A stretch of 64,000 bases of DNA from Catonia carolina (GCA_035578175.1 JAQMRL010000002.1:78517325-78581324); one strand, 5' to 3'; shown: positions 20,316 through 31,532, counted from the stretch's first letter. A program made the numbers and translations. The notes: a model not told the origin generated them from the sequence alone.

Positions 20316-20875
20316 TATATTTGTGAAAGAGTCGGTTAGTTGCCAGTTTAAGACAATTGGCCTTTTTGTGTAACACCTTTTATTCAATTATGACTTGTTT
20401 ACACTAGTTAAGATTTTTCTAGTGCCATAAAAAGGATTTTTGTATTTTATTATTGCATCGAATCTCTCTGTCTTTCCAGAAATCTCTATGATCCACCTAT
20501 ATAAAGAGAGCCCCAAGTGCGGTCAGAGAGTTAGTATTCATTTGATCTTTGGCGAGTGTTTATTGTGTGTGCTATCGGTACGTTAGAAAAGGTCGACGTC
20601 TCCGGGCATTGGTCAACTATTGTTATTCCGTCTAATTGTGTATGTGCATTGTGTATAATTGTTTGTAAGTAGTACTAAGTAAATTATTTAAGTTATTTAT
20701 TGTATTACTTCATTATAATTAGTTTATTATTTATTTTGTAAATCTTTTAGTTCTAATAAATACTTGTAATTTTAAACTTAAGTGTATTAATTATTTAATT
20801 TACCTAGATCCCGAAACAGACCTTAGCGATAAGTGTCACAGTATTAACTTATATCACAAATTAATACATAAACTA

Positions 20876-21763
20876 CAGGGTTTGTATAAAAATTAACCGG
20901 ACTGAGCTTGTGACGCCCAGGTAAAACGTTTGTAAACCGGTTGTTGGTGCTCTAGTGGTGGTGGGGGATCAAGGGAAGGGGAGCGGGCCCGAGTCAGTTG
21001 CCTCTAGACGCTTGCAGGGTTAGCATCATGCGAGAGCGCAGTGCGTGTTCAGTGATCTCATCGGAGTGAAAATGGAGCGTACCATCGAGCAACGTGTTAA
21101 CATCAAATTTTGTGTCAAACTCAAAAAAACGCCTACCGAAACTCTTAAAATGATCAATGAGGTGTACGGTGAGGAAGCTATAAAGTCTTCCAGTGGCACA
21201 AGAATTTCCGAGAGGGCCGCGATGACGCCCACGACAGAATAGTGCGCAGAACGTCCATCAACCAGTCACACGGACCCAAATGTGCAAAAAGTGTGTGATG
21301 TGTTGAACACTGACCGTCATCTGAGCATCCGAGCAATCGCAGAAGAGGTCGGGATCGATAAGACTGACCGCCCGGGTTTGCCGAGTCCGTCCGGAGATTG
21401 CCGATTCCTGGATCCTCCACCACGACAATGCGCTGTCGCACACCTGTCTGCTTATTACCGAGGAATTGGCCAAACACTCGAGGGCGACGTTGCCACAGCC
21501 TCCCTACAGTCCGGATTCGGCACCACCGGACTTCTTCCTATTCCCCAAGATCAAGAGAGTACTAAAGGGGACACGGTTCGGGACTCTAGAAGCTTTACGG
21601 GTTGCCGACTTCCAGGGGGCATTCAGGAACTGGAAAATCCGATACCAAAGGGTTATCGACTTCAATGGGGACTACTTCGAAGATTTCTAGAAAAAAAGTG
21701 TAAAAATTTTGCCAATAAATATGTTTTTTAAGTTCAGTCCAGTTACTTTTTATACAAACCCTG
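20876..21763 (+). mobile_element. mariner-like element, family C copy 1 (deleted)
   Basis: Inverted repeats CAGGGTTTGTATAAAAATTA and right complement CAGGGTTTGTATAAAAAGTA; TA on the left, AA on the right. Sister copy at 40379 shares the same internal deletion. Confidence 0.88.
21072..21690 (+). pseudogene. family C mariner transposase, deleted and frameshifted
   Basis: MERTIEQRVNIKFCVKLKKT then TETLKMINEVYGEEA (first HTH), frameshift near 21180, then LNTDRHLSIRAIAEEVGIDK (second HTH). The sequence then jumps into the catalytic C-terminus: WILHHDNALSHTCL (second Asp), PPYSPDSAPPDFFLF (third Asp), ending FNGDYFEDF. The first catalytic Asp block is missing. Lacks about 12 codons that copy 2 retains. 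Confidence 0.85.
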
Positions 21764-22236
21764 AACATTATTTACATTCTGATAAAGAAAACAAAACCAT
21801 AGAATTATCCCATAAACAGTGAAGAACTAATAAAGGATTTTATACGTAAAATAATGTACTAAGAAAGAACGTCATAATTGAGAAGTCATTGAGCCAAATA
21901 TAATCACACTTTTTATAAATGACATAAAACTTGTCAATGATAAAGTCATTCACTTCCCAGGTTGGAAAATTTATAAAATTTCTTATCACCAAATCATGAA
22001 ATCATCAACTCATTCAATAAAATGTCTTTGTTATAAAAAACGTTATCAGAGTCTACCAAGTTCTATCAATTAAGATTATTTAGTTCTAATAATAATTTTT
22101 TTTTGTTTTACGTCTGTTTAGCAATTGCTGATAATGCAGATGGTTTCTGATATTAAGGATGTGCCAAACAAATTATATTTAATTACATTTAATAAAAATT
22201 ATAAGTGATAAAATTACAAGAATTAATTAATTTAAA
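21764..22236. other. Tmem63 intron 1 segment
   Basis: AT-rich intron, with a short S2-SINE-like scrap (GTTTTACGTCTG..CTGATAATGCAGATGG near 22106-22145). No gene. Confidence 0.5.
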
Positions 22237-22370
22237 TACAGTAGACTTCCAATAATTCAGCTCGTTTGGCACTTTTCCGGTACCGGATTACCGGAAATGC
22301 CAGATCATCAGGTGGTACCTTATTGCGGGTGATCAGTGAATCGTAATTCATATAGTGAATACAGCTGCAT

Positions 22371-22620
22371 AATGACAATAGAATACAAATACGGTACTGT
22401 ATTTTTTACCAGGAACATAAAGATAAATGTTTCAACTGAAAAACCACTGTGCAGTGTAGAAAAAAAATTAAATTTTATTGTGCACTACGTTTAATGTACA
22501 GTACACTACAGCAAGATACCAGCATAAAGAACGCCTACAGAGTGAACTTTTAAATTGAAAAATAAATCTTTATAATGCATCTTGCAGTTTGAAATTAATT
22601 CTATTTTATATAATGAATTT
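22371..22620. repeat. 250-bp direct repeat, left copy
   Basis: From AATGACAATAGAATACAAAT to TTTATATAATGAATTT. Same length as the right copy (23013-23262), with about four single-base differences and no indel that I can see. The two copies abut the GTCATCAG element exactly. Confidence 0.92.
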
Positions 22621-23012
22621 CTGCCCATAACAGACAGGTGGAGTGTCAAATTATTTACACTCAATCTGTTTGTTGCAGGGCTAAAATAAATAGTTCTGTT
22701 TCTTATCACATGGTCAGCCAATTAAATGACTGAATCATTTAAGAACAAAAAAGGTAGAGGTGTAAAAGACACTAGTCAGAGTTATATTCTCTGAAAGTAA
22801 TGAATTTCACTATACAGCCAGACCCTGTGGTGAATGAAGTGAAGGTGTCATTTCCAGAGTGGAAAATATGTGCTTTTCAGAGGGCCCGGCATGCTGTTAA
22901 GCGTACTTTTCCACTCAGTGAGGAAGGCAATGGTAAACCACCTCACTCCTCGTTTTACTTAGTAAAACCTCTACAGGTTCAAACCAGCCTTTCGGCTGTT
23001 GACCTAAACAAC
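22621..23012 (+). mobile_element. GTCATCAG-tailed SINE-like element between 250-bp repeats
   Basis: Full copy (392 bp) in the orientation with the tail CTAAACAAC at its right end. Instead of the usual short TSD it is bounded by 250-bp direct repeats. Confidence 0.85.
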
Positions 23013-23262
23013 AATGACAATAGAATACAAATACAGTACTGTATTTTTTACCAGGAACATAAAGATAAATGTTTCAACTGAAAAACCACTGTGCAGTGTA
23101 GAAAAAAAATTAAATTTTATTGTGCACTACGTTTAATATACAGTACACTACAGCAAGATACCAGCATAAAGAAGGCCTACAGAGTGAACTTTTAAATTGA
23201 AAAATAAATCTTTATAATGCATCCTGCAGTTTGAAATTAATTCTATTTTATATAATGAATTT
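23013..23262. repeat. 250-bp direct repeat, right copy
   Basis: Partner of 22371-22620. Its right end continues into the foldback element at about 23263. Confidence 0.92.
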
Positions 23263-23525
23263 ATATAATAAATTTCACTAACCTTCCTTTTTAACTGCGT
23301 CAACTTTTATTTACACTTACACGTGTTTCGGTGGATCCACAATCATCAGAGTAAATAACATATAATTGAAACTAAAAACTTTATTTATTAAAAATCTACA
23401 GAAGATGATACATCTTTAATCATTTGTACAAAACACCGAAACACGTGTAAGTGAAAATAAAAGTTGACGCAGTTAAAAAGGAAGGTTAGTGAAATTTATT
23501 ATATAAATTCATTACATAAAATAGA
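23263..23525. mobile_element. GGTGGATCC foldback element, copy 1
   Basis: Inverted arms carrying ACACGTGTTTCGGTGGATCC (left) and the complement CACCGAAACACGTGT (right) with AACTGCGTCAACTTTTATT subterminal. The right arm lacks the GGATCCACC part. Same family as 55976, 57781 and 63032. Confidence 0.75.
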
Positions 23526-23955
23526 ATTTTAAATTGAAATACAGTACAGTACATTAGAGTTAAGTTAAGTCGCTACTATAATTTGTAAATTTACGTCTCA
23601 TTTTAAAAAATTTACTAATAAAATCTAGTAGTCCAACTGCATTGCCAAACCACAACGAACCGTCTGCATTAGCAGTAATTGCAGAACAATCGGGCGTTAA
23701 ACCAAAAAAAAAAAATAAATAAAACAAAAAAAAAACCACAACGAACAAGCACATTTCTGCCCGTAGTACAGTAACGTAAAACAAATTTATTATGTATGTA
23801 CATTTATGCATGATGGTGCCAGACCATTAGACACTCCAGATCATTGGTTGCTGGACTATTCAAAGTCGACTGTACTTAGGTGAATGGATAACTGAAAATT
23901 TAAATGAAGTTTTACGAAAATTTTCATAGAATGGGTTACAAAAAAACTTTATGTA

Positions 23956-24294
23956 TAGTCCAGCCTCTCTTAGTTTGCTCCTAATGTAAACAAATAATGA
24001 CGTCACTGAGCATGCGCATTGTATCAAAATGTGTACATGCTGATTAAAAAGTAACAACAAAATACTTTCAAAAGTATCAATACAAAATGGTTTTAAAAGT
24101 ATTTTTTTAAATGAAATTGTTAGGCCTACATCATATCATGACTGATTTTTTTAGTACTTTAAGTACTTATAATTAAAAAAATAGTTAACTTAATAGGAAT
24201 ACAACATCCGTAAAGTCGCAGACTCTAGCGTGCACCCTGTAGTAGCTGGCTTTTGTTTGTTGACAGTAGGAGCAAACTAAGAACAGCTCAACTG
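23956..24294. mobile_element. TA-flanked MITE, family M1, copy 1
   Basis: 339 bp, ends (C/T)AGTCCAGCCTCTCTTAG and complement CAGTTGAGCTGTTCTTAG, sharing CTTAGTTTGCTCCTA; TA at 23954-23955 and 24295-24296. Tc1/mariner or pogo type by TSD and CAGT start. No coding sequence. Confidence 0.85.
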
Positions 24295-24399
24295 TAGTTA
24301 AGAATGTGTGTTTTATGTGCATCTGTTTTGATTTTAAATAAAGCGAAATTTCAATATCTATTACACTTTTTTTTCCTGAGTAATTCACATGAATCTTTT

Positions 24400-24812
24400 C
24401 AGAATTAAATTTTCTACAAATTTATTTAAGAAAAAATACACCTTTATTTACCATTTATGGAAGTAATCTTACATTAAACACAAAAATGTGGTATTTCTTT
24501 GCACCAATTCTTGTGTTTTATGTAAGATATCTCTGAAAGTATTGCAATTACAGCTCTGGAACCAATTTTATTCAATTTTTCAGATTAAAAAACATGAGAA
24601 ACAATTATATTTGTATCTTTGTAACTACCTTTAACATTTTTATACGGCCTTACTTTACCGAGGGTACAGAGTTCTAGGTGAAATTTTTCGCTACCCGTAA
24701 CTCGCTAACTAAGCGTTTTCAGGCATATGTTTATATGAACTTTTTTTCTTATTTTTAGCTATAGAATGAGATCCCAAGAGATTGTCGCATAGTTTTGAAT
24801 CACCCTGTATAA
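24400..24812. repeat. interspersed repeat K, copy 2
   Basis: See 8100-8725. Ends TTTTGAATCACCCTGTATA. No coding capacity. Confidence 0.55.
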
Positions 24813-25652
24813 TAAATGTATAACAAAGTCTATTGTGTGTCCATTTACTGAAACCAATGTTCTGAATTACTCGACACCCTCAGGGTCCACCACAAAGTGT
24901 TGAATTAACGAGGTTCTACAGGTACTAGTAAAATCGACAGGGTGGTTAAAACCACCCCAATACAGAAAAACACTGTATTTAATTAATTGATTACAAAATA
25001 ATCTTTTTTTAATTAATCTTTTTTTTTCTTTTCTTTCCAAATTATACTGTAATTTATTTGTAAGTATATACAGTAAATGCTTCTTTTAAATTTTTATGTT
25101 TGTTTGTGTGTATTATATTCAATTTTATATCATTATATTATTACACAATTATATTATATACTATCATATTAAAATATTATATTCATCATGGTCATATTTT
25201 ATATTATTCATATTCATATGTTATAATCATTAGTACATTCATTATTATATTGTTATAATGAATTGGTGAAAATAAAATCAGCTGGTCAAATGAAATCAGC
25301 TGTTTATAAACAGCTGACTGAATAAATATAAAAAAGAAGGATTCCATTGTTGGGGCGCGGCAGCGGTTTGAATGGCTGACGTGTTAGTGGTCTAAATTGT
25401 ACGGGATTTTTCGTTACGGTTAAGTTTGTTATTTTGTCAACAGACATTGTATTTTAATGTTTAATTTGGTTACTGATATCATTTATTTTATTTTATTGTT
25501 AATAAATTGCGTGAACTGTATTGTTTTAAATGTTTAATAACTTATTTTCATAAACTTATATTCATTGTTGTCGTTTGTAAAGGTTAGTTTTTTTGTCAAG
25601 TAATTTTGTTAAATAAATAATATATGTGAACTAATTAAATTAAAGTTTACAA
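24813..25652. other. Tmem63 intron 1; decayed repeat ends
   Basis: Near 24896-24923 the sequence TGAATTAACGAGGTTCTACAG reads, in complement, like a Tigger-type terminus, but no partner end was found. A segment at 25261-25340 contains CAGCTGTTTATAAACAGCTG. Otherwise AT-rich. Confidence 0.4.
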
Positions 25653-25665
25653 CTTTACTTTACTA

Positions 25666-25839
25666 TTTTTTTTTTTTTTTGGTTTAACGTCAGACTGTTT
25701 TGCAAATTGCTGCTAATGCAGATGGTGAAGGATGAAATGAATTTGTAATGTATGAAAAAATGCCATGCCCGAGTGGGATTCGAACCCAAGACCGCATGAT
25801 GAGAGGCGAGCACGTTACCAACATCGACAACGCGGCCGG
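25666..25839 (-). mobile_element. tRNA-derived SINE, family S2
   Basis: TSD CTTTACTTTACTA at 25653-25665 and 25840-25852. B box region GGGATTCGAACCC on the plus strand; T run at left is the A tail. Confidence 0.9.
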
Positions 25840-25957
25840 CTTTACTTTACTATAACGAGTTGTAACAATATTGTAGGTTATGAATATAAGGTTATAATAT
25901 TGTAGGTTATAAGCATCATTATTGTGTATATTATAAGCTAATTTAATTACGATTGTA

Positions 25958-27269
25958 CGAGGGGGTACCCAAAAGAAACCGGAATTATTTTTTAAAACTA
26001 TTTATTTTTAATTTTTTTACAAAAGAACCTTATCCCCTTCAAAATACTCTCCATTACAACTAATACATTTGTCCCACCGGTGCTTCCACTGTTCAAAACA
26101 TTTTTTGTACTCCTCTTCAGTGATGGCTGCCAGCTCATCCGTCGTTTTTTTCTTGACATCATCAACGTTGTTAAATTGGAGACCTTTCATGCCCCTTTTC
26201 ATGCGTGGGAACAAGAAAAAATCACACGGAGCCAGATCGGGTGAGTACGGTGCGTGTGGTAGCAAAACCATGCCGTTTTTCGCCAAAAACTGGGTAACCG
26301 AGATTGCCGTGTGTGCAGGCGCGTTGTCGTGGTGGAAAAACCAGTCCCCTGTCTGCCACAAATTAGGTCTTTTACGACGAATGCTGTTTCGTAGTCTTCT
26401 TAACACTTCAAGATAAAAAGCTTGATTTACCGTCTGGCCTGGTGGAACGAACTCTGAATGGACAATTCCCCTCACATCAAAAAAAAACAAATCAGCATTG
26501 TTTTGATGTTCGATCTGACTTGACGACTTTTTTTTGGTCGGGGTGATAATGAAGTCTTCCATTGACTGGATTGTTGTTTGGTTTCTGGGTCGTACCCATA
26601 GCACCAAGACTCGTCACCCGTAATGATCTTTGACATGAAATCTGGATCAGTTTCAAGCTGTTGTTTCAAATCACTACACGTTTCAATTCGACGTTCCTTT
26701 TGAGTGTCTGTCAGAACCCGAGGCACAAACTTGGCAGCGACTCTTTTCATTGTCAAGTCTTCTGTTAAAATGCGTTGGACTGAGCTCCAAGATAACCCAC
26801 TAACCTGTGATATTTGGTCAATGGTCTGTCGTCGGTCTGTTCGTACAATTTCTTTCACTTTCACAACATTTTCGTCTGTTCGGGAAGTCGACGGTCGTCC
26901 AGAACGAGGTTTGTTCTCAATCGACATGTCGCCATTTTTAAAGCGTACACTTGGGTTTTTCCAATAGCGTCGTCTTTGTAAGCTGTGTTCAACATTACAA
27001 CTGTTTCCGCGGCGTTTTTACCGAGCAAGAAGCAAAATTTCACAGCCGCACGTTGTTCATTAAAACTTGCCATCATGAAAAACGACACGAGCACAAAACA
27101 GCACTAGCGAGAACAATCACTGCACGAGAACAGAACAAGCTAGATCAACGAACAAAATGGCATTGAACTGGCAATGAGTAGCGCTACAAGCAGCCTAGTG
27201 GCGGGAATTTGTACTGCACAAGCTCCGCCCACAGCAGAGCTATTCCGGATACTTTTGGGTACCCCCTCG
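25958..27269 (-). mobile_element. mariner element, family D copy 1 (nearly complete)
   Basis: Inverted repeats CGAGGGGGTACCCAAAAG at both ends, TA at 25956-25957 and 27270-27271. 1312 bp. Lies in Tmem63 intron 1, about 100 bp from exon 1. Sister copy at 60586-61908. Confidence 0.94.
26017..27073 (-). pseudogene. family D mariner transposase (DD34D) with two frame lesions
   Basis: Start MASFNEQRAAVKFCFLLG at 27073. A 13-bp deletion after GKTQVY removes EWFL. HTH2 RRQTIDQISQVSGLSWSSVQ is intact, as are the three catalytic blocks TGDESW, HHDNAPAHT and YSPDLAPCD, with 34 residues between the last two. A run of 9 T (in sense) near 26480 shifts the frame between KTMLICFF and DVRGIVHSEF; seven T would be in frame. 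C-terminus FEGDKVLL, stop at 26017. Belongs to the mariner family that gave rise to SETMAR-type domains. Confidence 0.92.
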
Positions 27270-27372
27270 TATTGTTATTTATATGTTTTAAGAGATCAGT
27301 ATCGGGTCTTACCTGTTGCTCTCACACGTAAAACTTTATTAAATAAATAAATGAATAAAATTGAAAACTTAC

Positions 27373-27571
27373 CAGCCAACCTAAAAAATTAAGCAATAAA
27401 TTTTCAGGAATGCCTTCATACGCCTGAGTGATAATTCTGTTGGTAGTTCTGTTGAAGTCGACACATTTATATTTGTACTCGGTGTTGGCAATTACTTGTG
27501 CATGGTTTGTCACTCTATACTGCGAACTGTCTCTCGTCAAAGCCATTAAAGTCATAACAAAAAGGAAACAC
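27373..27571 (-). CDS. Tmem63: Tmem63 exon 1 (N-terminus, start of first TM helix)
   Basis: First recognisable coding exon. The acceptor (CAG) precedes base 27571 and the donor GT follows base 27373. Frame: one leading base, then 66 codons, ending between codons. Candidate start codons are ATG at 27555 and 27546; the first has a G at -3. Because the exon begins at an acceptor, a non-coding or very short coding exon probably lies further right. The N-terminal stretch has an N-x-T site (NRTTN), followed by the family motif YEGIPENLLLNFLGWL, which leads into the first membrane helix completed by exon 2. In the family this part precedes the RSN1_TM domain and is extracellular. The exon is 8.3 kb from exon 2. 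Confidence 0.88.
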
Positions 27572-27769
27572 CTGCAATTGAGTAAAATTAAACGTTTAAA
27601 CAAAAAAATATTACTGATTTAATCACATCAACAACAAATTAAATCATACAAGATAATATATAAATGTACTAACACAATATTTTGGTAAATCTGTAATTAT
27701 GTAATTGTCCTTGAAATTCTCCTCCTATTTCTTTTATTTTTTCTGATTCAATCTTCTTATATATATATA

Positions 27770-28138
27770 ATTTTATCAAACATCCTATGTAGGATTTTTA
27801 AACAGCCGTATTATTTAAAATTGAAATATATATTTTCTAACCACCAGAATACGGTAACATAAAACACTTACCAATGTTTATAGCGCTTTCACGTATCTTG
27901 TACACATCTTCAGTAAATTAAAATTTATTTTACGTCAAAATTTAAAACTTCCTGCTCCTACCATGGTAGATAAGGAATAGTAAATATAAGAATCGACTAT
28001 TCCTTATCTACCATGGTAGGAGCAGGAAGTTTTAAATTTTGACGTAAAAAAATTTTAGTTTACTGAAGATGTGTACAAGATACGCGAAAGCGCTATAAAC
28101 ATTGGTAAGTGTTTTATGTTACTGTATTCTGGTGGTTA

Positions 28139-28189
<51 letters not shown>

Positions 28190-28288
28190 TGAAATATATA
28201 TTTACTAACCACCAGAATACGGTAACATAAAACACTTACCAAGTTGCAGTCTGTGTGTGTTTTATGTTACTGTATTCTGGTGGTTAAA

Positions 28289-28347
<59 letters not shown>

Positions 28348-28492
28348 TGAAATATATATTTACTAACCACCAGAATACGGTAACATAAAACACTTACCAT
28401 ATGTTACCGTATTCTGGTGGTTAGTAAATATATATTTCAATTTTAAATAATACGGCTGTTTAAAAATCCTACATAGGATGTTTAATAAAATA
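27770..28492. repeat. compound palindrome with TA tracts
   Basis: Outer arms 27776-27860 and 28396-28487 (containing ATCCTATGTAGGATTTTTAA and its complement) enclose an inner near-perfect palindrome with arms of about 150 bp (27838-27990 and 27992-28137) plus two shorter hairpins, separated by TA microsatellites at about 28143-28187 and 28292-28345. No coding sequence. Confidence 0.88.
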
Positions 28493-28512
28493 ATATATAT
28501 ATATATAATTTT

Positions 28513-28797
28513 TTTTTGTAATCCCTAATGTGTGTACGTTGCAGTCTGTTCAATTGAGAACAATAAGCAACCCCATCACCCAATGAGATGAGGATGAAGT
28601 GTATGACGTGTAAATGAGGTGTAGTCTTGTACAGACCCAGGCCGACCATTCCTGAGAGAGTATGTTTAATTAAACCCCAACCATCAAAGTACACCGGTAA
28701 CCACTGTCTAGTATTCAAATCCGTATAAAAGTAACTACCTTTACTAGGATTTAAACCAGGAACCTTCATCTCTGAAAATCAGCTGTTAAACAGCTGA
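28513..28797 (-). mobile_element. tRNA-derived SINE, family S1 (head truncated)
   Basis: S1 body and B box present on the minus strand; stops inside the CAGCTG palindrome, lacking the A box. Confidence 0.85.
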
Positions 28798-28834
28798 TTT
28801 TGGAGTTCTGTATAATGAATTTTTTTTTAGTTTA

Positions 28835-28995
28835 TTTTAATTCGCATCAAAATCTTGGTTATTAGCGACTACATTGGTGTGAGGAACAGTGGGTTTGAAC
28901 TTATAATAATTATCCAGGCCGTGGCTGGGAATTGAACCCGGGACCTCCACAGGGTAGGCTAACGCATTACAACTATGCCACAAAGACAGCGATAA
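28835..28995 (-). mobile_element. tRNA-derived SINE, family S3
   Basis: Plus strand ends GGAATTGAACCCGGGACCTC..ACTATGCCAC, i.e. a tRNA-like head on the minus strand (GGTTCAATTCC B box). Shares the upstream GTTATTAGCGACTAC-like body with 40026 and 48170. Confidence 0.75.
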
Positions 28996-29682
28996 ATTAA
29001 TTTTCATTAACTTGAATTGGTTTGAGATTCCCTTGGTGGTATGAGATATTGAGGTTAAACTGTATACACATGTTTTTAAATGTATTAACAGACCAATTGA
29101 TTAAACAATTTTTAATGATATATTCTGAATGAAACTTAATATTCACATTTGTCTTATCTGTGACTTTTATTTCATTAAAAACATAATTATGTCATTTACA
29201 CAGGAACAACTCAAATGATTTTATAGCTGCAGTCTTGATAAATTTGATGAGTACTTGAAACGTTCTTAAGTACCTGAAATATAAATATTATCAAATAAGA
29301 TAGATGCTAATACCTTAATTCATATCTTTTTATTTCTTTTATCACAGACCGAACACCGCTGCCTTCATTCAGCTTTTGAAATTTGAAATCTAAGATTTTA
29401 TTAACCTCTCAAAGATTTTTTTTTTAAAATTAGCTGAATGTTTAAAAAATACAGGGTAATGATACAATTTAGGATGAATATAAGACTTGAGAAGTCAAAC
29501 CTTTTGTTTCAGGTATGGAATGGAACAACGTAAAAAAAACTAAGTGATATGATCATTCAAAAATAAATTTTTTATAAATAAAAATAGATCTTTCAAAAAT
29601 AAATTTCCTGCAGCTTGAAATCAATTCGATTTCATATAATAAATTTAACTAACCTTTTTAAGCTGTCTTTTTTACTTTATCT
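28996..29682. other. no recognisable feature
   Basis: AT-rich. The last part (near 29605-29660) resembles the end of the GGTGGATCC foldback family (CTGCAGCTTGAAATCAATTC..ACTAACC). No gene. Confidence 0.45.
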
Positions 29683-30245
29683 TGCCTATATGAATATATA
29701 GGAAGGAAAGTATTGTTTTCATGTCCAATTTAACAAATACACTCTTCACCGGATCTACAAGTAAACAAACCCCCTCAACCCAACAAAACATCTTTTTAGG
29801 GATTGGTAACCCACCGGGTTGGTCTAGAGGTAAAGTCGTTGCCAAAATCAGCTGTTTAACAGCTGATTTTCGGAGACGAAGGTTCCTGGTTCAAATCCTA
29901 GTAAAGGTAGTTACTTTTATACAGATTTGAATACTAGACAGTGGTTGTAGGTGTACTTTGATGGTTGGGGTTCAATTAACCATACTCAGTGAGTGTGTCT
30001 GTACAAGACTACACCTCATATACACGTCATACACATCATCCTCATCTGATTGGGTCATGGGGTTGCTTATTGTTCTCAATTGAACAGATTGCAATGTACA
30101 CAAATTAGGAATAAAAAATAAAGGGATTGGTCTGTGTGTGAACAGAATATCTCAAGAACGGAACATCGTATGAACTTGAAACTTAAAAGTTAAGTTTCTC
30201 ACCGCTACTGGACCCAACACAAACATTTTCATCAAAGAACTGATC
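29683..30245 (+). mobile_element. DINE-1-like element, partial, split by a SINE
   Basis: Left part 29683-29807 (ATCTTGCCTATATGAATATA, CACCGGATCTACA) and right part 30122-30245 (TGAACAGAATATCTCAAGAA). The SINE at 29808-30121 interrupts it. Sense orientation opposite to the copy at 30871. Confidence 0.72.
29808..30121 (+). mobile_element. tRNA-derived SINE, family S1, with 10-bp TSD
   Basis: TSD AGGGATTGGT at 29798-29807 and 30122-30131. A box, palindrome and B box intact; A-rich tail AATAAAAAATAA. Confidence 0.92.
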
Positions 30246-30509
30246 AATGAACTCAAAGAACTCATCATGAACTGAATTTTATTACTTAAGTGTTTGTGGT
30301 GGTTACATTTTGATAGATGTGTTATGCTTTTGGGTTGGCTGATGTAAGTAGGATAGATAATATACTGTCCTCCGCCTCCGCATGGTAGGCGCAATTGTCA
30401 ACTTATAGCTAATTACCAGTACCTTTACTAGTATTTTTGACAGAATTTAAATGTCCAAAACCACCATACAAGAAACAGAATTAAACTATGATATTAACCA
30501 CAACGCTAA

Positions 30510-30868
30510 ATTGTTTGAACAAAAACCTACTCTTATGCAGGTAGAAAATACATCAATACAAATTACCACAACCATTGAAAAGTTGTGGTTATTTATGTTT
30601 GTTTAAAAAAAAGCTAAAAAAAAATACTTGATTGATGAAACATTTTACAGTATACACAAATTCCTTTCTAAATAGTTTTTGGTGGAAAAATATAAAAAAT
30701 ATTAATTAACCGTTGAGTCAAATTGTGTATTATTTGACACAAATGGTTGGATGGCACGCTTACTGAAATAAGCGATAATGAATTTAACATGTGTATACTT
30801 ATAAATTTTAACTGTACATGTCCTATACTCCCTTTGGGAATCTTCTGGATGCAGTTATAAAAAAAAAA
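30510..30868 (+). mobile_element. LINE 3' end, family L2-end, copy 2
   Basis: Decayed coding end with ACTTGATTGATGAAACATTTTAC (L-I-D-E-T-F-Y) and 3' UTR ending ACATGTCCTATACTCC..TTGGGAATCTTCTGGATGCA plus A tail. Confidence 0.7.
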
Positions 30869-30870
30869 AA

Positions 30871-31494
30871 TCTGGTGTGAAACACTCACATGACTTTCTC
30901 TTACCAATGCAAATAATTAACAATAAACCTAACATTAGTAATAAAACATTAGAAATAAACAAAAAACTAACCTCAATAAACATGACCTTATTTTAATCAT
31001 GAGTGAAAGACACAAAATGAAAATCAACCTCAGTTCGGCTTAAAAATACAGAAAATCACTCTTTCACGCTAAACTAGGCTCTGTAGAGAAAATGCTCTAA
31101 ATAAAAGTTGTAGATCTTTTAAATTTCCTATAAATTTGATTATATATATATATTATATATACTTTTGTCGTAAAATGTATACTAAGGCTGAAATCTTAAC
31201 AAAATCAATTTTTCACATGTTTTCGTGAGAAAAAAACAGAAAATAGCTAATTACCACTAAACTAAGTGTTATACAAAAAAATGTTAGAAATAAAATTTAG
31301 TAAACCAGGTGATTTTAAAAGAAATCATAGGACCAGTTTTTGAGAAAATCGCAAAAAAATGAAAAATTACACGAATAATCTACTACTTCCGGTTGACCGA
31401 TTTTGATGAAAATGTTCGAGTTGGGTCTGGTAGTGGTATGTAACTTAAGTTTCAAGTTTCAAGTTCATACAATGTTCCGTTCTTGCGATATTCT

Positions 31495-31532
<38 letters not shown>

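Larger units (their letters stand above)
19305..20840 (+). repeat. LTR-like repeat, copy 2, split by a mariner
   Basis: Shares CTTTGTTGTACAACTA, TATATAAAGAGAGCCCC (TATA-like), TCATTTGATCTTTGGCGAG, AATAAATACTTGTAATT and the end CGATAAGTGTCACA with the copy at 14025. The mariner at 19366-20315 interrupts it at a TA. Confidence 0.5.
22239..23872. mobile_element. pogo/Tigger-like MITE hosting other repeats
   Basis: Ends CAGTAGACTTCCAATAATTC and, at the right, complement CAGTCGACTTTGAATAGTCC, with TA on both sides (22237-22238, 23873-23874). Inside are a 250-bp direct duplication (22371-22620, 23013-23262), the GTCATCAG element, a foldback copy and an S2 SINE scrap near 23680. Confidence 0.75.
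1305..27571 (-). other. Tmem63: Tmem63-like gene span (partial, 9 coding exons)
   Basis: Span of a TMEM63/CSC1-like channel gene. Order on the minus strand: exon 1 27571-27373, exon 2 19058-18976, exon 3 16486-16352, exon 4 11500-11306, exon 5 9883-9701, exon 6 8822-8742, exon 7 7982-7808, exon 8 6076-5868, exon 9 1649-1305. All introns start GT and end AG. Introns after exons 1 and 7 fall between codons; the other six internal introns leave two bases of a codon on the left exon. The joined frame has no stop. The family is known as osmo/mechanosensitive cation channels of the plasma membrane and endomembranes (OSCA/TMEM63), with domains RSN1_TM, PHM7_cyt and RSN1_7TM. The C-terminal third, with most pore helices, lies beyond the left edge. 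Any 5' non-coding exon lies to the right and was not found. Confidence 0.93.

Noticed and set aside
26069..26416. 115-residue plus-strand ORF, repeated at 61450-61797 on the minus strand
   Set aside because: Antisense shadow of the family D transposase catalytic region; recurs because the element recurs.
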